Assembly (NCBI GenBank): GCA_964405685.1
Contig: CAYOOP010000001.1
Location: 62,001 to 126,000, forward strand
Direction of reading: 5' to 3'
Length of the DNA: 64,000 nt
From: CAYOOP01 sp964405685
Lineage (GTDB): Bacteria > Pseudomonadota > Alphaproteobacteria > Rickettsiales > SXRF01
Both the position numbers and the translations under genes were made by a program. The notes under the pieces are model-generated. The model was given only the letters and a program-made list of their open reading frames with translations, did no database searches and was not told where the DNA came from. Shown one piece after another: positions 52,317 through 61,979 of this stretch; positions within the stretch are counted from its first letter, which is position 1, and each line of letters opens with the position of its first letter.

Positions 52317-53585
52317 ATGTTTAAACACAAAACACCCAACCGTATCAGCACAGGACAATATGCCGTACTCGATGTCGGCACGTCGAAAATTGTTTGTTTC
52401 ATTGCCGATATTGATTCGACCGGCGCGATTACCGTCAAAGGCATTGGCCACCAACTTTCCAAAGGTGTGCGCTCAAGCGCGATCGTCGATTTCGCGGAAG
52501 CGGAAACCTCGATTTTAGCCGCCGTCCACGCCGCCGAGCAAATGAGCGGTACGACGATTGATGATGTCTATGTCAGCCTCTCCGGCAGCGGCCTCACCTC
52601 GCGCTCCGTGACGGTTGAAATGGCGCTACTGGGTGAAGAAGTGAGCGACCGCGATATCTTGGACATCATCGAACAAGGCCGCGCGAGCCAACAGGATAAC
52701 GACCACGAAATCATCCATTGTTTCCCTGTCAACTACTATATCGACGATATGAAGGGCATCGTCGATCCGCGACGCATGTTTGGCGCAACGCTTGGAGCGG
52801 AACTCCATATCATCACCGCACCTACCAGCATGATCCGCAACCTCACCCACTGCATTGCCCGCTGCCACTTAAACGTCGCCGACTTCATCGCCGCACCTTA
52901 TGCCTCAGCGCTTGCGTGCCTGGAAGAAGACGAAATGGAACTCGGCGTGACGCTTGTTGACATCGGCGGCGGCACCACCAGCCTCAGTATTTTCCACCAC
53001 GGCCGCAATCTCTACACAGACATCATCCCCGTCGGCGGCTTGCACGTGACGAACGATATCGCCAAAGTTATCTCCACCACCGTTACGCAAGCGGAACGAC
53101 TTAAAACCTTGCATGGCAGCTGCATCTCTTCATCCACGGACGACCAGGTGCTTATCAGCGCGCCACTCTTGGGCGAAGAGGAAGACGGCGAAGATGCAAA
53201 CACACTTCCACGCTCGACCTTAGTCGGCATCATCCGCCCGCGCATGGAAGAAATCTTAGAGATGATCAAACGGCGCTTGGATGCCAGCGGTTTTGAAAAC
53301 CAAGCCGGCCGCAGACTGGTGCTCACCGGCGGTGCCAGCCAACTAATCGGCGTGCGCGAACTCGCCGCCCGCACCTTCGGCAAGCAGGTGCGCCTCTCAC
53401 GTCCCCGCGCCATCCCCGGCATGGCCGACGCCGCAACCGGCCCGGCATTTGCCACCGCCATCGGCATGCTCCGCTCAATCGCCGCCCCAAGCTTCGAAGA
53501 ACGCCTCTACGCGGAGGCCACCATGAAAGGCAGCATGTTCAAAAAGGTGAAGAACCTGTTTGGGTTGGTAAAGGAAGATTTTTAG
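52317..53585 (+). CDS. ftsA: cell division protein FtsA
   Basis: FtsA is an actin-like ATPase that anchors the FtsZ ring to the membrane. The 422 aa show YAVLDVGTSKIVCFIA (phosphate 1), the 1C-domain region SLSGSGLTSRSVTV, VTLVDIGGGTTSLSIF (phosphate 2), RRLVLTGGASQLIGV (adenosine), and a C-terminal amphipathic helix (SMFKKVKNLFGLVKEDF) for membrane targeting. It is unusual that ftsQ and ftsZ do not flank it; bioA precedes it by 14 nt and an unknown gene converges on it. Confidence 0.95.
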   Translation: MFKHKTPNRISTGQYAVLDVGTSKIVCFIADIDSTGAITVKGIGHQLSKGVRSSAIVDFAEAETSILAAVHAAEQMSGTTIDDVYVSLSGSGLTSRSVTVEMALLGEEVSDRDILDIIEQGRASQQDNDHEIIHCFPVNYYIDDMKGIVDPRRMFGATLGAELHIITAPTSMIRNLTHCIARCHLNVADFIAAPYASALACLEEDEMELGVTLVDIGGGTTSLSIFHHGRNLYTDIIPVGGLHVTNDIAKVISTTVTQAERLKTLHGSCISSSTDDQVLISAPLLGEEEDGEDANTLPRSTLVGIIRPRMEEILEMIKRRLDASGFENQAGRRLVLTGGASQLIGVRELAARTFGKQVRLSRPRAIPGMADAATGPAFATAIGMLRSIAAPSFEERLYAEATMKGSMFKKVKNLFGLVKEDF

Positions 53586-53963
53586 CTAGTGCTTAACCGT
53601 TTGCTGGGATGGTGGCAGTACCTGGTCACGAATATTTTCAGCTATATTCGCGAGTACCCCACCCCAATGTCGCATAACCGTAGTGAGATCAGGCTCAGCA
53701 GGAGAACGGGGAATTCCTTTGTGCAACTCGTTACCTAAGCCATTGACAAGAATTTCCAATATTTGACGTGCTTTTGTCTCCGGATTCTTGGATTGAGTTG
53801 TCACAACATGGTCTACTATCCGTTGGCTTACACTTTGAATGATAGGATCCGGGATAACGATATCAATACGCTTGCTTATAAGCTCAATAACATGAGCCTG
53901 CATGCGTTCAGCAACTGCAGAGTCTAACGTAGAACCGGCAAAACGAGCTTCAAAATCTGGCAT
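53586..53963 (-). CDS. hypothetical protein, 125 aa
   Basis: I do not recognise it. The 125 aa are soluble, largely helical, start MPDFEARFAGSTLDSAVAERM, and have no signal peptide or membrane segment. Its stop is directly beside the ftsA stop (convergent). A start at ATG 53963 has a weak upstream sequence. No partner gene is close on the same strand. Confidence 0.55.
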   Translation of the reverse strand: MPDFEARFAGSTLDSAVAERMQAHVIELISKRIDIVIPDPIIQSVSQRIVDHVVTTQSKNPETKARQILEILVNGLGNELHKGIPRSPAEPDLTTVMRHWGGVLANIAENIRDQVLPPSQQTVKH

Positions 53964-54097
53964 AAATCATCCCAATACCTGTTTAATTAGTTAATCATGG
54001 TTAAATATCAAGCAGAATATACAAAGTGCCTAATAGCGCTTGCGCAAAGCCTGAGCTTAGGCGTAAACAAAGATAAGACTAAATCACGCGCGGGGCC

Positions 54098-56401
54098 ATG
54101 CGATTTCTCAAGAAAAATCAGGCGGAACAGGGAGCAGCGGGCTGGCAAGTACCGGCTCAGGCGGCGGAGGTCTGCGCTTCGGGCTTCGTGCTGCTGCCGT
54201 TTGATGGTTCCGGCGAACAAATTTCCCCCAGCTTCGCCGAGCTGTGCGGTTTGGGGGATGATTTTTCGACAATCAACGAACTCCTCGGCGCGCTTTCTTT
54301 CGCCGGCCCCGAAAGCGTTGCCGGGCTCAAAAACATGGTGGATGAATTACGCCGCGGCAATGTGCCCACACCATTCATGCTCACCACCGCACAGGAACGC
54401 TGCATCCACTGCGTTCCCAGCCTGCAAAAAGGTGCTTCCGGGGAACCCACCGCCGCGGTGATCTGGGGCTATGACATCACAAACCTCGCCAGTGAACTCC
54501 AAAAATTGCAAACCGAGAACACCAAGCTCAAACACGAAATGCGCGACTATGCGAACATGCTCAATATGGCTCCCTACCCCATCTGGCAACGCGATCAAAA
54601 CTTAAGCGTACGCTACTACAACCTCGCCTACGGCGAAATTGTCGAAGATTTCGCAAGTGAAGATACAGACGGTCTGCCGGAGATGGACCGCAAGGAACGT
54701 CTACTGGCCTCCCAAGCCCTACAATCAGGCGAACCCAAGCACGAACGTCGCCATTTAATCGTCGGTGGCAAGCGCCACCTTTATCAATTCTCCGAAATGC
54801 CTGTGCCCGAAGACCAGGTGGTAATCGGCTATGCGCACGACGTCACCGAGACGGAAGTGATGCAAGAAGAGCTGGAACGCTACATGTCCGCGCAAGCCGA
54901 CCTGCTCGAAAGCTCGGCAAGCGCGATGGCAATTTATGGCAAGGACATGCGGCTTAAATCGTTCAACTATGCTTTCGTTGCCCTGTGGCGGTTGGACGAA
55001 AATTGGTTGGATACGCAGCCTTCCTACGCCGAAGTGCTGGAAAATCTACGTGAAAAACGCAAGCTGCCCGAGCAAGCCAATTTCCAAATGTTCAAGCAGC
55101 AGCAGGTGCGCCTGTTTACAGATTTGATCGACCCTAGAGAGGAATTCTTCTACTTGCCCGATGGCAAGACGTTGCGCGTGATTGCGATTCCGCATGCTTT
55201 GGGCGGCATTTTGTTCGCCTATGAAGACGTCACCGATCGCCTCGCGCTCGAGCGTTCCTATAACACCCTGATCGCCGTACAGCGCGAAACGCTTGATAAC
55301 TTGAACGACGGCATTGCCGTATACGGCGAAGACGGTCGCCTCAAACTCTTCAACCCCAAATACCTCGAACTGTGGGATTTGCCTGAAGATCTCGCTAAGC
55401 AAGAACCGCACATCCGCGATTTGGTCGAACGTGTCAAAACCCTCTACACCTATGACGGTGATTGGGAGAAATTCAAACAGGAGCGCATCGCCCACATCCA
55501 AAGCCGTGTGCCGGTCGTGCACCGCATTGAGCTCAATAACGGCAAAGTCATCAACTGCTCCACTGTGCCCCTACCCGACGGCGCAACGCTAATCAATTAT
55601 ATCGATATTACGGTTGCGATTGTAGTGGAACGTTCGCTTCGCGAACGCAACGAAGCACTAACGCAAGCCGATCACCTCAAAACCCAATTCCTTGCCAATG
55701 TATCGTATGAACTACGCTCGCCGCTGACGACCATCGCCGGCTTCTCCGACATGCTGCGCCAGCAATATTTCGGCACACTGACCGACAAGCAAAAAGACTA
55801 TGTCGAAGGCATTCACACCGCTTCCGAACACTTGATGCATTTGATCAATGACATTCTCGATCTCGCGAGTATCGAGGCCGGATTCATGCAGCTTTCCATC
55901 GACATGTTTGATATTGCCGCCATGGTCAAATCGGTGCTGGCGCTCGTGCAAGAACGCGCCAAACGCCACATGGTCACCATCGTCACACAAATTAAACCCA
56001 ACATCGGCCGCATGCTCGGCGATGAAACGCGCATCAAGCAATGCCTCTTCAACCTGCTTTCGAACGCGCTGCGCTTCTCCAACCCCGGCGGGCAAGTCAT
56101 TCTAGGTGCGAGCGCCAGTAACGATAGTGACGTCATCACCCTGTTTGTGGAAGACGACGGCCCGGGCATTCCGCCGGAAGAACAACCCTTCATCTTCGAT
56201 AAATTCTTCAAAGGTGCCAACCCTAACGTCGCCAAAGCTAAATCAAAAGCCGGCACCGGCCTGGGCCTCGCCATCGTCAAAAATTTCATCGAACTCCACG
56301 GCGGCCGCGTGGATCTCAACTCAGACCCCAACGCCAGCACACGCTTTAGCTGCGTGCTTCCCCGCAATAATGACACCCTAAAAAAGGTCTACCCTACATG
56401 A
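54098..56401 (+). CDS. divL: DivL-type PAS sensor kinase with Tyr in place of the phospho-acceptor His
   Basis: The 767 aa have several PAS-like domains (about 25-125, 145-250, 270-385, 400-510), a coiled linker and a HisKA motif reading FLANVSYELRSPLTTI, with Tyr537 where His is expected. This Tyr is the mark of DivL, which in Caulobacter controls the CckA-CtrA pathway through DivK binding. The ATPase domain is intact: NLLSNALRFSN (N box), EDDGPGIPPE (G1), KFFKG (F box) and GTGLGLAIVKNF (G2). The gene overlaps purU by 4 nt. A DivL-like role fits the alphaproteobacterial setting. Confidence 0.88.
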   Translation: MRFLKKNQAEQGAAGWQVPAQAAEVCASGFVLLPFDGSGEQISPSFAELCGLGDDFSTINELLGALSFAGPESVAGLKNMVDELRRGNVPTPFMLTTAQERCIHCVPSLQKGASGEPTAAVIWGYDITNLASELQKLQTENTKLKHEMRDYANMLNMAPYPIWQRDQNLSVRYYNLAYGEIVEDFASEDTDGLPEMDRKERLLASQALQSGEPKHERRHLIVGGKRHLYQFSEMPVPEDQVVIGYAHDVTETEVMQEELERYMSAQADLLESSASAMAIYGKDMRLKSFNYAFVALWRLDENWLDTQPSYAEVLENLREKRKLPEQANFQMFKQQQVRLFTDLIDPREEFFYLPDGKTLRVIAIPHALGGILFAYEDVTDRLALERSYNTLIAVQRETLDNLNDGIAVYGEDGRLKLFNPKYLELWDLPEDLAKQEPHIRDLVERVKTLYTYDGDWEKFKQERIAHIQSRVPVVHRIELNNGKVINCSTVPLPDGATLINYIDITVAIVVERSLRERNEALTQADHLKTQFLANVSYELRSPLTTIAGFSDMLRQQYFGTLTDKQKDYVEGIHTASEHLMHLINDILDLASIEAGFMQLSIDMFDIAAMVKSVLALVQERAKRHMVTIVTQIKPNIGRMLGDETRIKQCLFNLLSNALRFSNPGGQVILGASASNDSDVITLFVEDDGPGIPPEEQPFIFDKFFKGANPNVAKAKSKAGTGLGLAIVKNFIELHGGRVDLNSDPNASTRFSCVLPRNNDTLKKVYPT

Positions 56402-57249
56402 CGCATTACATCCTCACATTCTCCTGCAAAGACGTGCGCGGCATCGTCGCCGCTGTTGCCGGTTTTGTCGCCGCGCAAGATGGTTTCATTATCGAGTCCG
56501 CCCAATTTGGTGACCCGTCGACCGATCACTTTTTCCTACGCATGGAGTTCGCCGCCGGCCCCCAGACACCTGCCGAAGACGCGCTCAAAAAAGCCTTCGC
56601 CGACCAAGTTGGCGGCCCCTTTGCGATGGATTGGCAGCTCCACAACAAAGCCATCAAACCACGCGTTTTGCTACTCGTTTCCAAACTCGGGCATTGCTTA
56701 AATGATTTGCTCTACCGCATGGAAACCAACCAACTGGCAATCGACATTCCCGCCATTGTCTCCAACCACAGCGATTTGGAACCCATCGCCAAACGCCACA
56801 ATATTCCGTTTTATCACTGCTCGATGGACGCTGGCAAAGCAGCGCAAGAAAAACAGATTGAAGCGATTGTTGCGCGCGAAGCGATTGGTATCGTCGTGCT
56901 CGCACGCTACATGCAAATTCTTTCGCCTGAGCTTTGCGCGAAATTGGAAGGCATGGCAATCAACATTCACCACTCGTTCCTTCCCAGCTTCAAAGGCGCA
57001 AAACCCTACGAACAAGCCTACCACCGCGGCGTGAAGCTGATTGGCGCTACCGCGCACTACGTCACCACCGATCTCGACGAAGGCCCGATTATCGAGCAAG
57101 AAGTCGCGCGCGTGGATCACTCTTTCAACCCCGATATGCTAGCCGCCATCGGCCGCGATACGGAATGTCTCGTGCTAGCACGCGCGCTGAAATACCACAT
57201 CGAGCACCGCGTACTCCTCAACGGCAAAAAGACGGTGGTGTTTAAGTAA
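56398..57249 (+). CDS. purU: formyltetrahydrofolate deformylase
   Basis: PurU releases formate from 10-formyltetrahydrofolate, balancing one-carbon units. The 283 aa have an N-terminal ACT-type domain (ILTFSCKDVRGIVAAVAGFV) and a formyltransferase-like domain with VLLLVSKLGHCLNDLLYR, ILSPELCAKLEGMAINIHHSFLPSF (shortened to INIHHSFLPSF, Asn-His pair), GATAHYVTTDLDEGPIIEQ (Asp). It starts inside the divL stop (ATGA) and is probably co-transcribed. Confidence 0.96.
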   Translation: MTHYILTFSCKDVRGIVAAVAGFVAAQDGFIIESAQFGDPSTDHFFLRMEFAAGPQTPAEDALKKAFADQVGGPFAMDWQLHNKAIKPRVLLLVSKLGHCLNDLLYRMETNQLAIDIPAIVSNHSDLEPIAKRHNIPFYHCSMDAGKAAQEKQIEAIVAREAIGIVVLARYMQILSPELCAKLEGMAINIHHSFLPSFKGAKPYEQAYHRGVKLIGATAHYVTTDLDEGPIIEQEVARVDHSFNPDMLAAIGRDTECLVLARALKYHIEHRVLLNGKKTVVFK

Positions 57250-57253
57250 CCAT

Positions 57254-57276
57254 CCCCTCCCCCGCAGGGGGAGGGG
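57254..57276. terminator. G/C palindrome between convergent genes
   Basis: CCCCTCCCCC (57254-57263), loop GCA, GGGGGAGGGG (57267-57276): a perfect 10-bp inverted repeat between the convergent purU and the 201-aa gene. Its position suggests a bidirectional terminator, although T-runs are absent. Confidence 0.55.
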
Positions 57277-57279
57277 ACA

Positions 57280-57885
57280 TCAAGGCGTTGCACCCGTCGC
57301 ACGGTCCATGATGGCTTTGACATCCGCCGGTGACATGGCTTCCGCGCGGCGGCCCAGACCAACACTACACTGCATGCGTGTAAATGCGATGTTTTGCCTA
57401 TCTCTCGTGGCGTCGGTGGTGCACCGCGCCTGCACCGTGTGGATCGTCGGTACACGCAGACCATTGGCATATTCGCCGCTTTTGCCGCTGCCGGAAGCAT
57501 AGGTTGCAACGCTGGTGCTACCATCTTCTTTTCGGGTAATGTCTTCAATGCGTGTACTTAAACTGTAAGATTCCGTGGGTTCAAGCGTGAGTTCCATGAA
57601 TCGGATAAAATCCGCTTTGTTAAAATCCTGCGACATGAGCACGGTGTTACTTCTCACACCCAATACCGTGTATTCCACTTTCAACGATACGGTAGATTTC
57701 TCATCCAACGTGTCTTTTAGAAATTGGGTGAGTGCCGGAATATTGCGGCTGGCAGTCGCATCATTGAGCCACGCGTTCACCGCGCCAAAAGCACGGCGCT
57801 CTACCTGCGTATCGCTCATGTACCACAATCCGCCCGCCACAGCGACACCTACAAACAACAGCAGTGTGAGCAAGCCTTTGAGCAT
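57280..57885 (-). CDS. hypothetical exported or membrane-anchored protein, 201 aa
   Basis: The N terminus is a hydrophobic signal or anchor (MLKGLLTLLLFVGVAVAGGLWYM). The rest is soluble, about 175 residues, with two cysteines (ARC, MQC) and regions such as ALTQFLKDTLDEKSTVSLKVEYTV (shortened to FLKDTLDEKSTVSLKVEY). I do not recognise the family. It lies downstream of nrdJ on the same strand, with a structured repeat between, and converges on purU. Confidence 0.65.
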   Translation of the reverse strand: MLKGLLTLLLFVGVAVAGGLWYMSDTQVERRAFGAVNAWLNDATASRNIPALTQFLKDTLDEKSTVSLKVEYTVLGVRSNTVLMSQDFNKADFIRFMELTLEPTESYSLSTRIEDITRKEDGSTSVATYASGSGKSGEYANGLRVPTIHTVQARCTTDATRDRQNIAFTRMQCSVGLGRRAEAMSPADVKAIMDRATGATP

Positions 57886-57905
57886 TCCATCTCCTCCGCT
57901 GCGTT

Positions 57906-57974
57906 ATTCGAGGCCAGTAGGCCGAGTCAGCCTTGAGCTACGCCTCATGGCGGGTTCAGCAGAACCCGCCGGAG
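57906..57974 (+). repeat. structured intergenic repeat, ATTCGAG...CCGG family, copy 2
   Basis: This 69-bp element lies between nrdJ and the 201-aa gene. It begins ATTCGAG, shares CAGTAG and GAGTCAGCC with copy 1 (22611-22688), and ends in the hairpin GGCGGGTTC AGCA GAACCCGCC. It lacks about 8 bases present in copy 1 between the two hairpins. The hairpin stem differs from copy 1 at several paired positions without loss of pairing. Confidence 0.65.
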
Positions 57975-57981
57975 GCAATTA

Positions 57982-60900
57982 TCAAGAACAACCGCTCGTC
58001 GTTCCACACGTGTCACACTTCATGCACGTGCCGTTGCGCACCAACGTGAAATTGCCGCACTCGCTGCACGAATCACCTTCGTAGCCCTTGGCTTTGGCCT
58101 CGCGGATTTTTTCACTGATTGAGGCTTTTGCGGTTTGGCGGATGCTGACCACACGCTCTTCGAGATGCACTTCGGCCTCTTGCTCCAGCAGCGCGAGTTC
58201 TTCGAGCGCCTCTACTTCATCATGCGCTAGAGCAAGCGCACCGTCGGTTTCCGGCACGCGCGGCATGGTGGTATTTTTGATCATGTAAAGCTGCCCGCGT
58301 ACAAAACCGTTAGAGGTCGTTTTCGAAAACAGCTCGGGAATTTCTGGCTCCTCGTCCATGGTTTTGGTGCTATCGCCTGAACCACGGCCCACCGTATCTG
58401 AGCGGATATCCGCGAGTTCGACATGCGCGAGATCGTTGCGGCCGAGGTAGGAAATGGCGAGTTCACGGAATACGTAATCCAAAATCGAGGTCGACATTTT
58501 AATCGCCTCATTGCCTTCGACGACACCCGATGGCTCAAAGCGCGTGAACGTAAATGCGTCAACGAATTCTTCGAGCGGCACGCCGTATTGCAGGCCAATT
58601 GAAATCGCAATTGCAAAGTTGTTCATGAGGGAACGGAAAGCCGCACCTTCTTTATGCATATCGATGAAGATTTCGCCGATGCGACCATCCTCATATTCGC
58701 CGGTGCGGAGGTACACTTTGTGACCAGCCACTGCGGCTTTCTGCGTGTAGCCCTTGCGACGGTCCGGCAATTTCTGACGGCCTTGCGAGCGCTCCACGAT
58801 CCGTTCAACAATGCGTTCTGCCACCGCCGACGGCGTACGCGCGGCTTTCATTTTTTCCTGATCGTCAGATTCATCCATATCGTCCTCAATATCTGCCATG
58901 ATGGCGGAGTTAAGTGGTTGAGAGAGTTTAGAGCCGTCCCGGTACAGCGCGTTGGCTTTCAGGCCCAATTTCCACGACAGCATATAGGCATTGGCGCAAT
59001 CTTCAACGCTGGCTGAATTTGGCATGTTGATTGTTTTCGAAATCGCGCCGGAAATAAATGGTTGAGCAGAAGCCATCATCCGAATGTGGCTTTCAGCGGA
59101 AAGGTAACGCTTGCCTTTTTTGCCGCACGGATTCGCACAGTCAAACACCGGCAAGTGCTCCTCTTGCAAGTGCGGTGCGCCTTCCAAGGTCATCGTCCCA
59201 CAGCAATATTCGTTCGCCGCTTCGATATCTACTTTCGAAAAACCAAGGTGAGAAAGCAGATCAAAACTGAAATCATTCAGCTGCGCATCGCTCACCTTGA
59301 GTGTACGTTTGCAGAATTCTTCGCCCAGCGTCCACTTGTTGAATGCGAATTTGATTTCAAATGCGGCGGCGAGCGCTTTCTCGATTTTCTCCAGCGCATC
59401 ATCGTCAAACCCTTTCGCGCGAAGCTGCGCATGGTTCACACCCGGCGCATCCTTCAGCGTGCCGCGACCCACCGCATACGCCGAAATCTCATCCGCCTGT
59501 TTCGCCGTGTAACCCAGCACTTTCAGAGCTTGCAGCACTTGCTGGTTGATGATTTTGAAATAACCACCACCGGCGAGTTTCTTGAATTTCACGAGCGCGA
59601 AATCCGGCTCAATCCCGGTCGTGTCGCAGTCCATGACGAGTCCAATGGTGCCGGTGGGTGCAATGCAGGTGGCTTGCGCGTTGCGGTAGCCATGCTGTTC
59701 GCCAAGTACCATTGCCGTATCCCATGCTTTGCGCGCGGCTTTGACCAATGCTTTATCTTTGCAGTTTTCAATATCAAGCGGCACCGGGAAAATGGTGAGG
59801 TTTTCATAGCCCGCTTTTTCACCGAGCGCTGCACGGCGATGGTTGCGCATCACCCGCAACATCGCATCGCGATTATTTTCATACCCCGTAAATGGCCCTT
59901 GCTCGCGCGCCATTTCGGCGGAAGTCGCATAGGACACACCCGTCATAATCGCCGAAAGCGCACCCGCAACTGCGCGGCCTTCGTCGCTATCATACGGAAT
60001 GCCCGAGGCCATCAGCAAGCCACCGATGTTAGCATAACCGAGACCCAGGGTACGGAATTCGTAGGAGAGTTTTGCGATCTCCTTGGATGGGAATTGCGCC
60101 ATCGCCACCGAAATTTCAAGCACCAGCGTCCATAAACGCGTCGCGTATTCATAGGCCTTCACATCGAACGAGCCGGACTCGCGTTGGAATTTGAGCAAAT
60201 TCATTGAAGCGAGATTGCACGCCGTATCATCCAAGAACATATATTCCGAGCACGGGTTAGAAGCGCGGATGCGGCCGGACTCGGGGCAAGTGTGCCATTC
60301 GTTAATCGTCGTATCGTATTGCACGCCCGGGTCGGCGCACGCCCACGCCGCATAAGAAATCTTGTCCCACAAATTACGTGCCGTCGTTGTTTTCACCACT
60401 TCGCCTTTGCCGCGCGAGAACAAGTGCCATGGCTGGTTTTGTTCGACGGCTTCCAAAAACTCATTAGTCACACGCACGGAATTATTGGAGTTTTGACCGG
60501 AAACGGTGCGATACGCTTCCGAATCCCAGTCTGTATCCAGTTCCGGAAATTCCATTTCGGTGAAACCTTGACGCGCAAAGTCAATCACGCGCAGAATATA
60601 GTTTTCCGGCACCATAGATTTGCGCGCGTCTTTAATTGCGGTCTTCAGCGCCGGATTATCGGCAGGGTTCAAACGCGATTCGCCGGTGCCGATTTGGCAA
60701 GCGTTCATAATCGCTTTCAAATGTTTGCGGCAAAGCTTAGAGCCCACCACAAGCGCCGCCACTTTTTGTTCTTCCATCACTTTCCAGTCGATAAATTCTT
60801 CGACGTCCGGATGATCAATATCAACCACCACCATTTTAGCTGCACGGCGCGTGGTACCGCCGGATTTGATGGCACCCGCCGCGCGATCGCCGATTTTCAG

Positions 60901-61671
60901 AAAGCTCATGAGACCTGAGGATGCACCGCCGCCGGAGAGTTTTTCACCTGCGCCGCGCACGTCGGAAAAATTACTTCCGGTACCGGAACCATATTTGAAC
61001 AGACGCGCTTCACGCGTCCATAAGTCCATGATGCCGCCTTCGTTCACCAGATCATCCTTCACGCCTTGAATAAAGCAGGCGTGCGGTTGCGGGCGCTCAT
61101 AAGCACTTTTGGACTTCAGCGTTTTGCCAGATTCAGGGTCGACGTAAAAATGCCCCTGGCTTGGGCCGTCGATACCGTATGCCCAGTGCAATCCCGTATT
61201 AAACCACTGCGGTGAGTTGGGTGCAGCAATTTGCATCGCGAGCATATACCGAATTTCATCGAAGAAGGTTTTCGCGTCTTCTTCCGTATCAAAATAGCCG
61301 CCCTTCCAACCCCAATAGGTCCAGGCACCGGCCATGCGGTCGAACACTTGCTTGGAATTGGTTTCGCCTTTGCTGCGCGCATGCGCGGGCAATTGCTCAA
61401 GAGCTTCCAGGTCCGGCGTGGAACGCCACAGCCAAGAAGGCACGGTGTTTTCTTCGACGCGCTTTAACATCGTCGCCACACCCGCTTTGCGGAAATATTT
61501 CTGCGCGAGCACATCCGTTGCCACTTGCGACCAATGCTCCGGCACCTCAACACCATGCGCTTCGAAGACCGTACTACCATCCGGGTTTTTCATCACCACA
61601 TCAGTCGTGCGAAAACGAATGCGTGTATATACGTCCTCGCCGGAATTGGTAAAATGACGGTCTATGCGCAT
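57982..61671 (-). CDS. nrdJ: adenosylcobalamin-dependent (class II) ribonucleotide reductase
   Basis: NrdJ reduces ribonucleotides to deoxyribonucleotides with vitamin B12 coenzyme, without oxygen dependence. The 1229 aa match the long alphaproteobacterial form. Motifs are WFNTGLHWAYGI, HACFIQGVKDDL, the radical-region NPCSEYMFLDDTACNLAS with the catalytic Cys, CIAPTGTIGLVMDCDTTGIEPDF (shortened here to APTGTIGLVMDCDTTGIEP), and a C-terminal zinc-ribbon-like tail with CSEC and CDTC pairs. ATG 61671 has GAGGAG 9 nt upstream. No class I or III reductase gene is in the window. Confidence 0.97.
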   Translation of the reverse strand: MRIDRHFTNSGEDVYTRIRFRTTDVVMKNPDGSTVFEAHGVEVPEHWSQVATDVLAQKYFRKAGVATMLKRVEENTVPSWLWRSTPDLEALEQLPAHARSKGETNSKQVFDRMAGAWTYWGWKGGYFDTEEDAKTFFDEIRYMLAMQIAAPNSPQWFNTGLHWAYGIDGPSQGHFYVDPESGKTLKSKSAYERPQPHACFIQGVKDDLVNEGGIMDLWTREARLFKYGSGTGSNFSDVRGAGEKLSGGGASSGLMSFLKIGDRAAGAIKSGGTTRRAAKMVVVDIDHPDVEEFIDWKVMEEQKVAALVVGSKLCRKHLKAIMNACQIGTGESRLNPADNPALKTAIKDARKSMVPENYILRVIDFARQGFTEMEFPELDTDWDSEAYRTVSGQNSNNSVRVTNEFLEAVEQNQPWHLFSRGKGEVVKTTTARNLWDKISYAAWACADPGVQYDTTINEWHTCPESGRIRASNPCSEYMFLDDTACNLASMNLLKFQRESGSFDVKAYEYATRLWTLVLEISVAMAQFPSKEIAKLSYEFRTLGLGYANIGGLLMASGIPYDSDEGRAVAGALSAIMTGVSYATSAEMAREQGPFTGYENNRDAMLRVMRNHRRAALGEKAGYENLTIFPVPLDIENCKDKALVKAARKAWDTAMVLGEQHGYRNAQATCIAPTGTIGLVMDCDTTGIEPDFALVKFKKLAGGGYFKIINQQVLQALKVLGYTAKQADEISAYAVGRGTLKDAPGVNHAQLRAKGFDDDALEKIEKALAAAFEIKFAFNKWTLGEEFCKRTLKVSDAQLNDFSFDLLSHLGFSKVDIEAANEYCCGTMTLEGAPHLQEEHLPVFDCANPCGKKGKRYLSAESHIRMMASAQPFISGAISKTINMPNSASVEDCANAYMLSWKLGLKANALYRDGSKLSQPLNSAIMADIEDDMDESDDQEKMKAARTPSAVAERIVERIVERSQGRQKLPDRRKGYTQKAAVAGHKVYLRTGEYEDGRIGEIFIDMHKEGAAFRSLMNNFAIAISIGLQYGVPLEEFVDAFTFTRFEPSGVVEGNEAIKMSTSILDYVFRELAISYLGRNDLAHVELADIRSDTVGRGSGDSTKTMDEEPEIPELFSKTTSNGFVRGQLYMIKNTTMPRVPETDGALALAHDEVEALEELALLEQEAEVHLEERVVSIRQTAKASISEKIREAKAKGYEGDSCSECGNFTLVRNGTCMKCDTCGTTSGCS

Positions 61672-61916
61672 AGATTTCAGCTCCTCTAACTCTCAAGTTC
61701 ACGAGACGACAATCCCCACGCGCTAATCACCTTAAGTGATCGCACTTTGGTACCCTCGTATCCCCTATTTTTTGTGATGTGGAAAGCGTCATGTATATGA
61801 ATACAGACCACCCCCCAATCGCTCCCTGTTTGGGACATCGGCTCCAAGCTTTTTAAGCGCCTTTCAACCAACATCCTTCACGGGAAATGACGATACCATT
61901 CCAAAAGAGGTTTGCA

Positions 61917-61960
61917 ACAACATATTGTCATAAAATTCACTTGACGCCACCATATATCGT
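61917..61960 (-). promoter_or_regulatory. candidate NrdR box pair upstream of nrdJ
   Basis: On the minus strand two boxes read ACAATATGTTGT and ACGATATATGGT. Their 10-bp cores match CWATATATWG at 9 and 8 positions, and their centres are 32 bp apart (plus-strand cores at 61918-61927 and 61950-61959). NrdR pairs are typically about 31-32 bp apart. A possible -35 (TTGCAA, 61912-61917) and -10 (TATCGT, plus 61890-61895) with 16-bp spacing lie just downstream. The leader to nrdJ is about 240 nt. I see no cobalamin riboswitch box in it. Confidence 0.55.
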
Positions 61961-61979
61961 GCTCAACGGCTGTGAAACC

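Noticed and set aside
59062..60135. Plus-strand open frame of 357 aa inside nrdJ
   Set aside because: It is antisense to the conserved reductase, with no domain, and its content reflects the codons of nrdJ.
61686..61874. 62-aa minus-strand frame in the nrdJ leader
   Set aside because: It lies in the untranslated leader, has no ribosome-binding site and looks random.
61672..61916. Cobalamin riboswitch in the nrdJ leader
   Set aside because: No B12 box or other typical element could be found in the 240 nt; only a small ATCAC/GTGAT hairpin.
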